Origin: Elioraea tepidiphila DSM 17972
Lineage (GTDB): Bacteria; Pseudomonadota; Alphaproteobacteria; Acetobacterales; Acetobacteraceae
NCBI RefSeq assembly: GCF_000378465.1
Contig: NZ_KB899920.1
Coordinates: 1-41,559, forward strand
DNA: 41,559 nucleotides
Reading direction: 5' to 3'
Shown piece after piece: positions 17,441-28,840 of the stretch; the first letter of the stretch is position 1, and each line of letters starts with the position of its first letter. The position numbers and the translations under genes are program-made. The notes under the pieces are model-generated. The model was not told the DNA's origin, made no database searches, and saw only the letters and a list, made by a program, of their open reading frames with translations.

Positions 17441-18381
17441 CAGTAGCGAACCCGCGGATCGAACAGCGTGTAGGAGAGATCCACGGCGAGATTCACCAGC
17501 ACATAGATCGCCGAGAACACCAGCATGACGCCCTGGATGATCGGATAGTCGCGCCGCGTGATCGCATCCACCACCAGTCGGCCGACGCCGGGGATGTTGA
17601 AGACAGTCTCTGTAATCACCACGCCGCTGATCAGCAGGGCGACGCCGATGCCGACCACGGTCACGATCGGCACGGCCGCGTTCTTCAGCGCGTGTTTGAA
17701 CAGCATGGGCCGCGTCGCGACTCCCTTCGCCTGGGCAGTGCGGATGTAGTCCTCTGCCAGGATTTCCAGCATGGTGGTGCGCGTGATGCGGGCGATCAGC
17801 GCGAGATAGGCGAGGCCGAGCGCGATCGAGGGCAGGATCAGACGCTCCAGCCAGGGCCAGAACCCTTCGGCGATCGGACGGTAGCCCTGCACCGGCAGCC
17901 AGCGGAGTTCGATCGCGAACAGATAGACCAGCAGGTAGCCGACCACGAACACCGGCAGCGAGAACCCGGCGACCGCGAGTCCCATCACCGAGCGGTCGAT
18001 GCCCGAGCCCGCCTTCCACGCCGCGAGCACGCCGAGTCCGATCGCGATCGTCACCGCGAAGATCAGGGTCGTGATCGCGAGCGAGATCGTGGGTTCCGCG
18101 CGTTGCAGGATCAGTTCGGCGACACCGCGGTTCCAGAACAACGACTGGCCGAGATCCCCCTGGAGCACGCGCCAGATCCAGATCGCAAACTGCTCCCAAA
18201 GCGGCCGGTCGAGCCCGAGCGTCGCGCGGATCGCGGCGATCTGGTCCGAGGTCGCGTTGTCGCCGGCGATCACCGAGGCCGGGTCGCCCGGCGCGAGATG
18301 CACGAGCAGGAACACGATGACCGCGACCAGCAGCATGACCGGAATGGTCGCGATGAGACGGCGAATGATATAGGCAATCAT
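17440..18381 (-). CDS. Opp/Dpp-type ABC transporter permease (OppB-like)
   Basis: A protein of 313 residues from the ATG at 18381. A longer frame would add 16 residues unlike the family. It opens with MIAYIIRRLIATIPVMLLVA, the classic DppB/OppB start. Next come HLAPGDPA, WRVLQGDLGQS and the EAA loop DYIRTAQAKGV. No good ribosome site is visible; the gene may rely on the transcript from the substrate-binding protein 100 bases upstream. Confidence 0.92.
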   Translation of the reverse strand: MIAYIIRRLIATIPVMLLVAVIVFLLVHLAPGDPASVIAGDNATSDQIAAIRATLGLDRPLWEQFAIWIWRVLQGDLGQSLFWNRGVAELILQRAEPTISLAITTLIFAVTIAIGLGVLAAWKAGSGIDRSVMGLAVAGFSLPVFVVGYLLVYLFAIELRWLPVQGYRPIAEGFWPWLERLILPSIALGLAYLALIARITRTTMLEILAEDYIRTAQAKGVATRPMLFKHALKNAAVPIVTVVGIGVALLISGVVITETVFNIPGVGRLVVDAITRRDYPIIQGVMLVFSAIYVLVNLAVDLSYTLFDPRVRY

Positions 18382-18417
18382 CGCGTGTATCTGGACCTGG
18401 CTACGCCCTCCCCCGCC

Positions 18418-18441
18418 CCTCTCCCCCATGCGGGGGAGAGG
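18418..18441. repeat. REP-like palindrome CCTCTCCCCC-ATGC-GGGGGAGAGG
   Basis: A perfect 10-bp stem with a four-base loop, between the substrate-binding protein gene and the first permease gene. Such CT-rich/GA-rich palindromes are common interspersed elements in GC-rich alphaproteobacteria. Its place after the receptor gene fits a role in partial termination or mRNA protection, giving more receptor than permease. Confidence 0.65.
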
Positions 18442-18480
18442 AACGGGGAAGAGGGGTACCGCGCCGCAATGTCCGCGGCG

Positions 18481-20088
18481 TCACGTCTTGCGGACGTTCC
18501 AGAACGGAACCACGCCCGGACTGTTGATCCAGCCCGTGACGTTGCGCCGATGCGCGATCGGCGTCCTCCATTGGCCATAATACACATGCGGCACGAAGTT
18601 CCAGGCGTTCTCCTGAAGCCGCTGCGTGACCTTCTGGCGCGTCTCCAGGTCCGGCGCCTGCACCCACTCGTTACGCAGCCGCTCGTGAAGCTCGTCGGAG
18701 GGCCAGCCGAACCAGCCGCGCTCGCCGGTCGCCGCGTGCGCCGCGGCCCAGATCGGGTTGGACGACGAAAGCCCGTCGGCCGAGGTGATGAAGATGTTCC
18801 ACCCGCCCTGATCGGGCGGCGCCTTCACCGCACGCCGCTGCACCACACCCGACCAGTCCATCGGCACCATCTGGATGTTGAAGCCGACCGCGCGCAGCTC
18901 CTGCGCGAGGATCTGCGCCGAGTTGGTCATGTAGAGGATGTTGGTCGCCTGGAGCAGCGTGACCGGCTCGCCGTTGTAGCCGCTCTCGCGCAGAAGCTGA
19001 CGCGCCCGCTCGCGGTTCGGGCCGCGCTGGAACCACTCCGTGTTCGCGTTGCTCTCGTAGGGCGTGCCGCAGGTCAGGAAGGAGCCGCACTTCATGTAGA
19101 ACCGCGGATCGACGAAGGTCGCCTTCAGATGCGCCTCCTGATCGACCGCCCACAGCACGGCCTGGCGCGCCTTCACGTTGTTGAACGGCGGGTGGAGGAA
19201 GTTGAGCCGGATCCAGCCCACATTGCCGAGCGGGTTGCGGTCCATCAGCGCGATGTCCCGATCGGCCTCCAGCGCGGGAACGGCATCGATCGGCGGCTGC
19301 TCGACATAATCCACCTCGCCCGCCTGCAAGGCGGCGATCGCGGTCTGCACGTCGGGCATGTTCTGGAAAATGACGCGCTCGACATGCACGACCTTGCCGC
19401 CGGCGATCCAGGAGGGCGGCTCGCTGCGCGGCTGGTAGTTGGGGTTGCGGTCATAGACGTACTGGCTGCCGGGCCGCGTCTCGCGCTCGTTCATGATGAA
19501 CGGTCCCGAGCCGACGATGGTCTCGATCTTCTGCATGGGATCGGTCATCGCCTCGCGCTCGCGCATCATGAAGCAGATCGGCGTCGAGGTCTTGGCCATC
19601 GCGTCGGCGACCAGCCCGTAAGGCTCCTTCAGCCGCATCACGATCGTCTTCGCATCGCGCGCGGAGATGTCCTGCACGCGCTCCATCATGTGCTGGCCCG
19701 CACCGTCGCGCGCGGCCCAGCGGCGGAGCGAGGCCACGCAGTCGCGGGCGGTGACGTCGGTGCCGTCGGTCCACTTCAGCCCGTCGCGCAGCTCCATGGT
19801 CAGGGTGAGCTTGTCGTCCGACAGCCCGTGTCGGCCCACCATCTGCGGTTGCGGCTGGACATTCTCGTCGATGCCGAACAGCGTGTCGTAGACCATGTTG
19901 CCGTGGTAGGCAGCCATATTGGCCGTGGTCCAGATCGGGTCGAAGGTCGGCACGTCGCCGTGCATCACCGCGCGTACGGTGCGCGCGGCCGGCGGACGCG
20001 GCTGGCTCCGGACGATCCCGGGTGCCGCCAGCAGCGCCGACCCGGCCACCCCGGCCCCGAGCACCTGACGTCGTGTCGTCTTCATCAT
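18481..20088 (-). CDS. ABC transporter substrate-binding protein (SBP_bac_5, peptide type)
   Basis: A 535-residue periplasmic protein. The N-terminus has a twin-arginine signal (TTRRQVLGAG, then a hydrophobic stretch ending IVRSQ). The body has family 5 landmarks: VPTFDPIWTTANMA, LRDGLKWTDGTDVTARD, ETIVGSGPFIMNE and AVLWAVDQEAHL. It delivers its ligand to the Opp permeases encoded downstream. The start is ATGATG with GGGAGAG upstream; the first ATG is used here. Ligands of this family range from peptides to opines and nickel. The operon enzymes favour an acylated amino acid, a peptide or a modified amino acid. Confidence 0.92.
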   Translation of the reverse strand: MMKTTRRQVLGAGVAGSALLAAPGIVRSQPRPPAARTVRAVMHGDVPTFDPIWTTANMAAYHGNMVYDTLFGIDENVQPQPQMVGRHGLSDDKLTLTMELRDGLKWTDGTDVTARDCVASLRRWAARDGAGQHMMERVQDISARDAKTIVMRLKEPYGLVADAMAKTSTPICFMMREREAMTDPMQKIETIVGSGPFIMNERETRPGSQYVYDRNPNYQPRSEPPSWIAGGKVVHVERVIFQNMPDVQTAIAALQAGEVDYVEQPPIDAVPALEADRDIALMDRNPLGNVGWIRLNFLHPPFNNVKARQAVLWAVDQEAHLKATFVDPRFYMKCGSFLTCGTPYESNANTEWFQRGPNRERARQLLRESGYNGEPVTLLQATNILYMTNSAQILAQELRAVGFNIQMVPMDWSGVVQRRAVKAPPDQGGWNIFITSADGLSSSNPIWAAAHAATGERGWFGWPSDELHERLRNEWVQAPDLETRQKVTQRLQENAWNFVPHVYYGQWRTPIAHRRNVTGWINSPGVVPFWNVRKT

Positions 20089-20119
20089 CGCTCTCCCTGC
20101 CTTTGCTCCGCTACCCGGC

Positions 20120-21589
20120 TCAGTGGATCAGGCCGGGCGTGGTCTTCTCATCCAGCGGCCAGATCGGCCGCTCGATCCGAGTATACGGCACCTTGCGGTA
20201 GTCTCGCGCCAGCGGCCCGTCGCTGTCCACATAGATCACCTTGGCGGCGATCGGGCCGAAGGCGGCGCGGAAATGGTTGGTGGACTTCACGACCACCAGC
20301 TTCCTGGCGGTCGGCTCGATGCCGAGGTTGCGGAACAGCTCGAGCCCGAGCGCCTGGGTTCGGTTGCTGATCAGCACCACGTCGATCCCCCCCACCCGGA
20401 TCGCCGCCGTATCGCCGAGCGGCACCCGCGTGGGGCCGAAGCTCTGCCAGCAGTCGCGCGCGAGCTTCGTCACCTCGACCACCGCATCCACGGGGGGGCC
20501 GGAGGCCGGGCCGATCTTGCCGCCGAAGCGCAGCGGGATGCGCGCGCCCTCGCCCGCATCCGTGCAGAGCCGCACCGCGATCGGGTCCCAGATCGGGCCG
20601 AGGGCCGCGTCCTTCACGTCGCGCGCGATCATCGCCCGCAGGATCGTGGTGTTGTCGGACGGCGCGCCGCCGCCCGCGTTGTCGGCCGGATCGGCCATCA
20701 CCACGGGCGCGCCGTTGAACTCGACGGCGAAGGTGATGCCGTCCTCGACCGAGAGATAGGGCGGCGCGGTCTTGCCGCGCATCGCGACGAATTCCTCGCC
20801 GATCGCGGTCGCGACCGCGTCGGCCTTCGCCTTCGCCCCATCCGTGATCACCAGCACCCGGCCGGTCAGCTCGGGCACGTCGGCGTAGGGGAAGCAGTGG
20901 CCGAGCGAAATCGAGAGGATGCCGTCCTTGCCCTCCATCGCGCTCACCTTGTCGACGAAGGCGCGCATCAGCGGTTCGGTCGTCGGGTAGCTGCCGATCT
21001 GGCGGCAGTCGTAGAGCGACATCACCGGCCTGATCTCCTTGCGGATGGTCCGCAGAACCAGGGTCAGCACCTCCTCCGCGCGCTCGACCACGTCCGTGTG
21101 CGGAAACTCCTTGTAGAGGATGATGATGTCCGCTCCGGCGACCCTCTTCTTCGTCAGGTGACAGTGGGGATCGAGTTCGACGCCGATCACGCAGTCCTTG
21201 CCGACGATCGCACGCACGCGCTCGATGATGTCGCCTTCGACGTCGTCATAGCCGTGCGCGACCATCGCGCCGTGCAGCCCGAGCAGCACGCCGTCGAGCG
21301 GCATTGCCGCCTTCACCTGGTCGAGGATCTCGTCACGCATGAACTCGTAGTCGGCGCGGTTGGTCGTCCCGGCGGGCGAGGCGGCGAAGCACGACCCCTC
21401 GATCAGCGTGAAGCCTTCCGCGGCCGCCCGCTTCCGGGCCACGAACAGCGGCGCAGTGCACATCAGGGGCGTGTCGGCTGGATGCTCGCCGGGACGGAGG
21501 AACACGCCCTCCTTGTAGGCCGCCAGGCTCGTGGGCAGGGGCGAGAAGGTGTTGGTTTCGGTGGCCAGTGTCGCGGCAAACAGACGCAC
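20120..21589 (-). CDS. M81-family metallopeptidase (MlrC-like)
   Basis: A 489-residue protein of full family length, with a GTG start at 21589 preceded by GGAGGGA. It opens FAATLATETNTFSPLPT and has the metal-binding-type segments LLGLHGAMVAHGYDDVEGD and ELDPHCHLTKKR. A C-terminal MlrC domain (PVVMADPADNAGGGAPSDNT, STNHFRAAF) completes it. The family is named for microcystinase C, but most members sit in ABC-importer operons in proteobacteria and have unknown substrates. As first gene of this operon, next to an AstE-like deacylase, it is probably part of breaking down the imported compound. Confidence 0.9.
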   Translation of the reverse strand: MRLFAATLATETNTFSPLPTSLAAYKEGVFLRPGEHPADTPLMCTAPLFVARKRAAAEGFTLIEGSCFAASPAGTTNRADYEFMRDEILDQVKAAMPLDGVLLGLHGAMVAHGYDDVEGDIIERVRAIVGKDCVIGVELDPHCHLTKKRVAGADIIILYKEFPHTDVVERAEEVLTLVLRTIRKEIRPVMSLYDCRQIGSYPTTEPLMRAFVDKVSAMEGKDGILSISLGHCFPYADVPELTGRVLVITDGAKAKADAVATAIGEEFVAMRGKTAPPYLSVEDGITFAVEFNGAPVVMADPADNAGGGAPSDNTTILRAMIARDVKDAALGPIWDPIAVRLCTDAGEGARIPLRFGGKIGPASGPPVDAVVEVTKLARDCWQSFGPTRVPLGDTAAIRVGGIDVVLISNRTQALGLELFRNLGIEPTARKLVVVKSTNHFRAAFGPIAAKVIYVDSDGPLARDYRKVPYTRIERPIWPLDEKTTPGLIH

Positions 21590-21717
21590 GTTATCCCTCC
21601 GGTTCGTTGGCGTGAGTGAAGCACGGGCGCGCGCGCGCGCAAAGACCGTTTCAGGGGCTTGTCTGGATTCTTACGCCGCCGGATGCTCAGCGCCGCAACG
21701 ACACCGACGAGGACGGC

Positions 21718-22713
21718 ATGGACCGGCAGACGCGCATCTTCACCAATGTCGAGTACGACCGGGACGGCAAGCAGGTGGACTATCTCTATCTGCCGCATTC
21801 GGTCACGCGCAGCGCCTATGGCGCGATCGCCATCCCGATCGCGGTGATCCGCAACGGCGCGGGCCCCACGGCCTTCTTCATGGCGGGAAACCATGGCGAC
21901 GAGTACGAGGGCCAGGTCGCGCTGTGCAACCTGGTTCGTGAGATGAAACCGGAGCGCATCAAGGGGCGAATCATTATCGTCCCGGCAGCGAATCTTCCAG
22001 CCGCGATGGCCGGCACGCGGGTGAGCCCGATCGACGACGGCAACCTGAACCGCAGCTTCCCGGGCGACCCCGAGGGGACGGTGACCAAGCAGATCGCGTT
22101 CTACATCGACAGCGAGCTGTTCACCCGTGCCGACCTGTTCCACGACTTCCACTCGGGCGGAGGGTCCCTGGCCTATGTGCCCTTCGCCTCGACTCATCAC
22201 GGCCCCGATCCGGCAATCAACGCCCGCGGGCTTGCCGCGCTGCGCGCATTCGGCGCGCCGACCTCGCTCGTCTGGCGCCACGGGGCGGACCCGCGCTACT
22301 CACCGGCGGCGGCGATGCGGCGCGGCGTGGTGGCGCTTGGCGGTGAGTTCGGCGGGGGCGGCTCGCTCAGCCGCATCGGGCTTGCCATGGTCGAGGCCGG
22401 GATCGAGCGGCATCTGCGTGCGCTCGGCATCCTGCCTGGTGCCGTGGAGGCGCCGCCGACGCGGATGCTGGAGGTGCCGTCGCGCAACTGCTTCGTCTAT
22501 GCGCCGCATCCGGGGGTGTTCGAGCCGGCCACCGATCTCGGCGACGTCGTTGCGGACGGCGATCTGTGCGGGCGCGTGCATTTCGTCGACGATCCCGCCC
22601 GGCCGCCGGCGGAGGTGCGGTTCGGCCATGGCGGAATCGTGGTGTGTCAGCGCCATCCGGCGCGCGTCGAACGCGGCGACTGCGTGGCGCACACGGCGGT
22701 CGAGGTCAGATAG
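21718..22713 (+). CDS. Succinylglutamate desuccinylase/aspartoacylase-family deacylase (DoeB-like)
   Basis: A 331-residue zinc enzyme from the ATG at 21718 with GAGGA just upstream. Zinc ligands are seen in MAGNHGDEYEG (His59, Glu62) and DFHSGGG (His145); a later GGEFGGGG likely bears the catalytic glutamate. The length and C-terminal beta-rich domain (PHPGVFEPATDLGD) match the AstE/AspA/DoeB branch, which removes acyl groups from N-acyl amino acids such as N-acetyl-diaminobutyrate. It is divergent from the M81/Opp operon with a 128-base shared control region. It probably acts in the same pathway. Confidence 0.87.
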   Translation: MDRQTRIFTNVEYDRDGKQVDYLYLPHSVTRSAYGAIAIPIAVIRNGAGPTAFFMAGNHGDEYEGQVALCNLVREMKPERIKGRIIIVPAANLPAAMAGTRVSPIDDGNLNRSFPGDPEGTVTKQIAFYIDSELFTRADLFHDFHSGGGSLAYVPFASTHHGPDPAINARGLAALRAFGAPTSLVWRHGADPRYSPAAAMRRGVVALGGEFGGGGSLSRIGLAMVEAGIERHLRALGILPGAVEAPPTRMLEVPSRNCFVYAPHPGVFEPATDLGDVVADGDLCGRVHFVDDPARPPAEVRFGHGGIVVCQRHPARVERGDCVAHTAVEVR

Positions 22714-22716
22714 CCG

Positions 22717-23865
22717 TTACGCGGCGATCAGCCCGCCGGTATCCGCAAGCCGGCGCAGGTGGAACTCGGCATTGCCGAACATCGCCTCGATCGCCCCGAG
22801 CCGGGCCATGCAGTGCGCCACCGCGTATTCCATGGTGATGCCGATGCCGCCATGGAGCTGCACCGTCTCCTCGGCGACGAACTTGGCCGCCCGGCCGATC
22901 TGCGCCTTCACCGCCGACATCGCCCGGGATCGCTCCGCCGCGTCCGGTTCGTCGAGCGACATCGCCGCGTACATTGCCATGCTGCGCGACTGCTCGATCG
23001 CCATCATGATGTCGGCGGCCCTGTGCTGGAGCACCTGGAAACTGCCGATCGGCACCCCGAACTGCTTGCGCATCTTCAGGTAGTCGAGCGTGAGCTTCTG
23101 CGCTGCGGTCATCACGCCGACCGCCTCGGCGGCGAGCGCAGCGATCGCCTCGTCCACCACGCGCTCGATCAGCGGCAGACCGTCGCCCGGATCGCCAAGC
23201 ACGTCCTCGGCCGCGACCCGCACGCCCGACAGCGTCACCTCGGCGGCGCGACGCCCATCATTGGTGCGGTGGCCGCGCCGCGTCAGCCCGGCGGTCGTGG
23301 CGTCCACCAGGAAGACGCCGATGCCCGTGCAATCGCGCCGGTCGCCGCTGGTGCGCGCCGTGACGACCAGCCTGTCCGCCGCATCGCCGTGCAGCACCAC
23401 GACCTTGCGCCCCTCCAGCACCCAGCCGTCGCCGTCGCGCTTTGCCGTGGTAGCGACATCGTGCAGGTCCCAGCGCGACTGCGCCTCGGTCTGCGCGAAG
23501 GCGAGCAGCAGCGTTCCATCCGCGATCGAGGGAACGAGCGAAGCGCGACGATCCGCCGACGCACCGTGGCGCAGGAACCCGCCGCCCAGCACCACGGTCG
23601 CGAACCAGGGCTCCAGCGTCAGCGCCTCGCCGAGCGCCTCGGCGACCAGCATGGTCTCGACCGCGCCGCCGCCGAAGCCGCCTTCCGCCTCGGCGAAGGG
23701 CAGGCCGAGAATGCCGAGTTCGGCATAGGCCGCCCACATCGCCCGGCTCCATCCGTCGGGGTCGCGCGCATAGGCCTTGCGCTGCTCGAAGCCGTAGCGG
23801 TCGGCGAGCAGGCGCGTCAGGCTCGCGCGCAGCAGGCGCTGTTCCTCGCTCAGATCGAAATCCAC
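22717..23865 (-). CDS. Acyl-CoA dehydrogenase (smaller partner of a pair)
   Basis: A 382-residue flavoenzyme-fold protein. It has the N-terminal helical domain (DLSEEQRLLRASLTRLLADRYG), a middle beta domain (AFAQTEAQSRWDL) and the C-terminal helical domain with KMRKQFGVPIGSFQVLQHRAAD and VQLHGGIGITMEY. The adjacent gene, 10 bases upstream, encodes a second, larger acyl-CoA dehydrogenase. Such unequal pairs often form heteromeric (alpha2beta2) enzymes, known from sterol side-chain and other bulky acyl-CoA oxidation. Heteromer formation is an inference from the arrangement. It is last in the operon after the FadJ-like gene. Confidence 0.9.
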   Translation of the reverse strand: MDFDLSEEQRLLRASLTRLLADRYGFEQRKAYARDPDGWSRAMWAAYAELGILGLPFAEAEGGFGGGAVETMLVAEALGEALTLEPWFATVVLGGGFLRHGASADRRASLVPSIADGTLLLAFAQTEAQSRWDLHDVATTAKRDGDGWVLEGRKVVVLHGDAADRLVVTARTSGDRRDCTGIGVFLVDATTAGLTRRGHRTNDGRRAAEVTLSGVRVAAEDVLGDPGDGLPLIERVVDEAIAALAAEAVGVMTAAQKLTLDYLKMRKQFGVPIGSFQVLQHRAADIMMAIEQSRSMAMYAAMSLDEPDAAERSRAMSAVKAQIGRAAKFVAEETVQLHGGIGITMEYAVAHCMARLGAIEAMFGNAEFHLRRLADTGGLIAA

Positions 23866-23875
23866 GTCTCTCTCC

Positions 23876-25084
23876 TCAGAGGCCCAGGAATGCCTTGGCC
23901 ATGATGTTGCGCTGGATCTCGTTGGTGCCGCCGTAGATCGAAAGCTTGCGCCAGTTCATCCAGATCGGCTGCGCCATCGCCGCCCAGTCGGGCACGATCT
24001 CGGGCTCGTTCGCGCCCTCCGGCGCCTCCTCCATCGGCGCGGCGATGCCATACGGCCCGGCCGCCTCGACCATCAGAGCGCTGATCGACTGGAGAATCTC
24101 CGACCCCTTCACCTTCAGCAACGACGAGGCCGGATCGGGCTTTCTTGCGCCGAGCGCCTTCTGCTCGGCCGCCACCACGCGCATCGTGGTGATCTCCAGC
24201 GCCTTCAGCTCGACCTCGACCGCGGCGAGGCGTTCGCGGAAGCGGATATCCTCGATCAGCGGCCGTCCGCCTGCCGGCGTCTCGGAGGCGATGCGCTTCA
24301 GACGCCGGATACGCTCCTTCGACATCCCCACACGCGCCTGTCCTGTGCGCTCGTTGGAGAGCAGGAACTTCGCACAGTCCCAGCCGCGCCGCTCGTCGCC
24401 GACCATGTTCTCGACCGGCACTTTCACGTCGTCGAAGAACACCTCGTTGATCTCGTGTTCACCGTCGATCGTGACGATGGGGCGCACGGTGATGCCCGGG
24501 CTCTTCATGTCGATCAGCAGGAAGCCGATGCCCTCCTGCTTCTTCGGCGCGGCCGGGTCGGTGCGCACCAGCGCGAAGATCCAGTCCGCCCAGTGCGCGA
24601 GCGTGGTCCAGGTCTTCTGCCCGTTGACGATGTAGTGGTCGTCAACGCGCCTGGCCGAGGTCTTGAGCGAGGCAAGGTCCGAGCCGGCGCCGGGCTCGCT
24701 GAAGCCCTGGCACCACCATTCGGCGCCGCTGCGGATACCGGGCAGGAAGCGCCTCTTCTGCGCCTCCGAACCGAAGGCGATGATCACGGGCCCGACCATC
24801 ATGGTGCCGAACTGTTGCGGCTGCGGCGCCGGCGCCTGCTGCAGCTCCTCGCGGAAGATGTAGCGCTGCACCGGCGTCCAGCCGGGTCCGCCATGTTCCT
24901 TCGCCCAGTCGGGCACCGACCAGCCCTGCTCGTAGAGCCTGCCGTGCCACCAACCCCACTGCTGCTTGGTCGGCGTGCGGCCCGACGCCATGCGCGCGCG
25001 GGTCTCGTCCGGCAGGGTGCGGTCGATGAAGTCGCGCACTTCGGTGCGGAAGGCGCGTTCCTCGGCGGTGAAGCGCAGATCCAT
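23876..25084 (-). CDS. Acyl-CoA dehydrogenase (larger partner of a pair)
   Basis: A 402-residue acyl-CoA dehydrogenase. It opens MDLRFTAEERAFRTEVRDFI and has EPGAGSDLASLKTSA with YIVNGQKTWTT (flavin and acyl contacts). It ends with IYGGTNEIQRNIMAKAFLGL, the FAD-contacting C-terminal signature. It introduces the double bond in the first step of beta-oxidation and passes electrons to ETF. It starts 12 bases after the FadJ-like gene and is followed by the smaller dehydrogenase, making a three-gene operon. The chain-length preference is unknown. Confidence 0.92.
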   Translation of the reverse strand: MDLRFTAEERAFRTEVRDFIDRTLPDETRARMASGRTPTKQQWGWWHGRLYEQGWSVPDWAKEHGGPGWTPVQRYIFREELQQAPAPQPQQFGTMMVGPVIIAFGSEAQKRRFLPGIRSGAEWWCQGFSEPGAGSDLASLKTSARRVDDHYIVNGQKTWTTLAHWADWIFALVRTDPAAPKKQEGIGFLLIDMKSPGITVRPIVTIDGEHEINEVFFDDVKVPVENMVGDERRGWDCAKFLLSNERTGQARVGMSKERIRRLKRIASETPAGGRPLIEDIRFRERLAAVEVELKALEITTMRVVAAEQKALGARKPDPASSLLKVKGSEILQSISALMVEAAGPYGIAAPMEEAPEGANEPEIVPDWAAMAQPIWMNWRKLSIYGGTNEIQRNIMAKAFLGL

Positions 25085-25096
25085 CCTCGTCCTCCC

Positions 25097-27163
<2,067 letters not shown>

Positions 27164-27292
27164 GGGCCCTCCCTGCGCGTTCCCTGCAGGGTGCTGCCTC
27201 AAGCGCCCCCGCGCAAGCCATCGCCGGGCTTCCTGGACGCACTGCGGACGCCTATTGTCGGCAGTCAACAGACAAGACCGGGAGGATCATCG

Positions 27293-28252
27293 ATGCATCG
27301 CCGCATCCTGCTCGCCGCCATTCCGACCTTCACGCTGGCCCGGCCGACACTCGCGCAGTCATGGCCGTCGCGCCCGGTGCGCATCATCGTGCCCTTCGCC
27401 GCCGGCGGCCCCGCGGACATCTATGCCCGCCAACTCGGCGAACGCCTCGGCCCGCAGCTCGGCCAGCCCTTCGTGGTCGAGAACCGGCCCGGCGCCGGCG
27501 CCGTGATCGGCACCGAAGCAGCCAAATCCGCAACCGACGGGCACACGCTGCTGATGATGTCGAACACCCACACCGCGAATGAGACGCTGCTGCCCAACCG
27601 CCCCTATGTGCTGCTGCGCGACTTCGTGCCCGTTGCCCCGGTGAACATCGCCAATCACGCCCTGATCGCGCGGCCCGACCTAGACGTCGCCTCGCTCGCC
27701 GATCTGATCGCCATGGCAAAGGCGCGGCCCGGCACGCTGAACTACGCGTCCTCGGGGCCTGGCACGCCCTATCACATCGCCGGCGCGAAGTTCTGCCATA
27801 TGGCGCAGATCCAGGTGGAACACATCCCGTTCCGCGGCTCGGGCGAAGCGCGCAGCGCCATCATGGGCAGCACCGTGGATTGGATGTTCGACTCCATCAC
27901 CACCCAGATCCAGAACGTCCAGACCGGGCGCGTGAAGGGGCTCGCCACCAGCGGCGAACGGCGCAGCCCCCTGCTGCCCGAATTGCCGACCGTCGCGGAG
28001 GCCGGGGTCGCCGGCTACACCTCCTCGATCTGGCTCGGCATCGTCGCACCCGGCGGCACGCCCGACGCCGTGGTGCAGCGGCTGAACGAGGCGATCACCC
28101 GCATCGCCACCGCCGAGGACACCCGCGCGGCGTGGGCGCGCCAGGCGGTCGATCCCATGCCGATGTCGGCGGCGGAGTTCCGCGCCTACATCGAACGCGA
28201 CATCCAGGATCAGGCCGAGGTGATCCGCGCGGCGAATATCCGCGTCGGGTAG
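27293..28252 (+). CDS. Bug-family tripartite tricarboxylate transporter receptor (TctC-like)
   Basis: A 319-residue periplasmic receptor from the ATG at 27293 with GGGAGG seven bases before. It has a Sec signal peptide ending LAQS, followed by the typical Bug opening WPSRPVRIIVPFAAGGPADIYAR. Next come VENRPGAGAVIGTEAAKSA, NYASSGPGTPYHIAG and LLPELPTVAEAGV. Such receptors bind carboxylates and related small molecules; many stand alone without TctAB genes, as here. It is divergent from the beta-oxidation operon. The shared control region (27164-27292) suggests joint regulation but holds no clear palindrome. Confidence 0.92.
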   Translation: MHRRILLAAIPTFTLARPTLAQSWPSRPVRIIVPFAAGGPADIYARQLGERLGPQLGQPFVVENRPGAGAVIGTEAAKSATDGHTLLMMSNTHTANETLLPNRPYVLLRDFVPVAPVNIANHALIARPDLDVASLADLIAMAKARPGTLNYASSGPGTPYHIAGAKFCHMAQIQVEHIPFRGSGEARSAIMGSTVDWMFDSITTQIQNVQTGRVKGLATSGERRSPLLPELPTVAEAGVAGYTSSIWLGIVAPGGTPDAVVQRLNEAITRIATAEDTRAAWARQAVDPMPMSAAEFRAYIERDIQDQAEVIRAANIRVG

Positions 28253-28270
28253 ATAAAACGATCGCGGGGG

Positions 28271-28292
28271 CGAAGGGGCAGTCGCCCCTTTG
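28271..28292. terminator. Hairpin terminator between convergent genes
   Basis: AAGGGGC and GCCCCTT form a perfect 7-bp stem around AGTC, extendable by two pairs. It lies between the Bug receptor (plus) and ruvC (minus), which converge. The stem carries A's on one side and T's on the other, so it can work in both directions. Confidence 0.65.
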
Positions 28293-28321
28293 CCCCGCCC
28301 GCCCAATCCCTTGACCGTACG

Positions 28322-28840
28322 CTACGGCGCCCGAAGGAGCCGGGCCGCCGTCGCGCGGTGGTGCGCGTGGCAGATCGCCACCGCCAGCGCGTCCGCCGCG
28401 TCCGCGCGGCCCGGCGCGGCACCCGGCAGCAGGATGCGTACCATCGCCTGCACCTGCTGCTTCTGCGCGTGCCCCTGCCCGACCACAGCGCGCTTGACCG
28501 CCGTCGCCTGGTACTCGGCGACGGGGATGCCCGCGAGCGCCGGGGCCAGCAGCACCACACCCCGGGCCTGGCCGAGTTTCAAGGTGCTCAACGGGTTGCG
28601 GTTGACGAAGGTCTCCTCCACCGCCGCCTCGTCGGGCCGCCACGTGGCGATGAGACCGGCCAGCGCCCCGTGCAACGCCGCGAGCCGGGCCGGCAGCGCA
28701 AGCGCCGCATCCGTCTCCACCACTCCGTCGGCGACGTGACGCAGCCGGTTGGCCTTCGCCTCGATGACGCCCCAGCCCGTGACGCCGAGCCCCGGATCGA
28801 GCCCAAGCACCCGCAGCCGCCGAGGAAACCCGTCAGGCAC
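28322..28840 (-). CDS. ruvC: Crossover junction endodeoxyribonuclease RuvC
   Basis: A 172-residue resolvase of normal length. It begins [18 protein letters not shown] (first catalytic Asp15), has [12 protein letters not shown] with the catalytic glutamate, and ends with [15 protein letters not shown] carrying the last acidic residues. It cuts Holliday junctions together with RuvAB, which are not in the window. Its start overlaps the end of yebC by eight bases, the common yebC-ruvC arrangement. Confidence 0.95.
   Translation of the reverse strand: MPDGFPRRLRVLGLDPGLGVTGWGVIEAKANRLRHVADGVVETDAALALPARLAALHGALAGLIATWRPDEAAVEETFVNRNPLSTLKLGQARGVVLLAPALAGIPVAEYQATAVKRAVVGQGHAQKQQVQAMVRILLPGAAPGRADAADALAVAICHAHHRATAARLLRAP

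Noticed and set aside
17410-20370. Nearly 1,000-codon plus-strand frame opposite the Opp genes
   Set aside because: The translation is rich in histidine, arginine and aspartate without any motif; the minus strand carries clear Opp permease and receptor genes.
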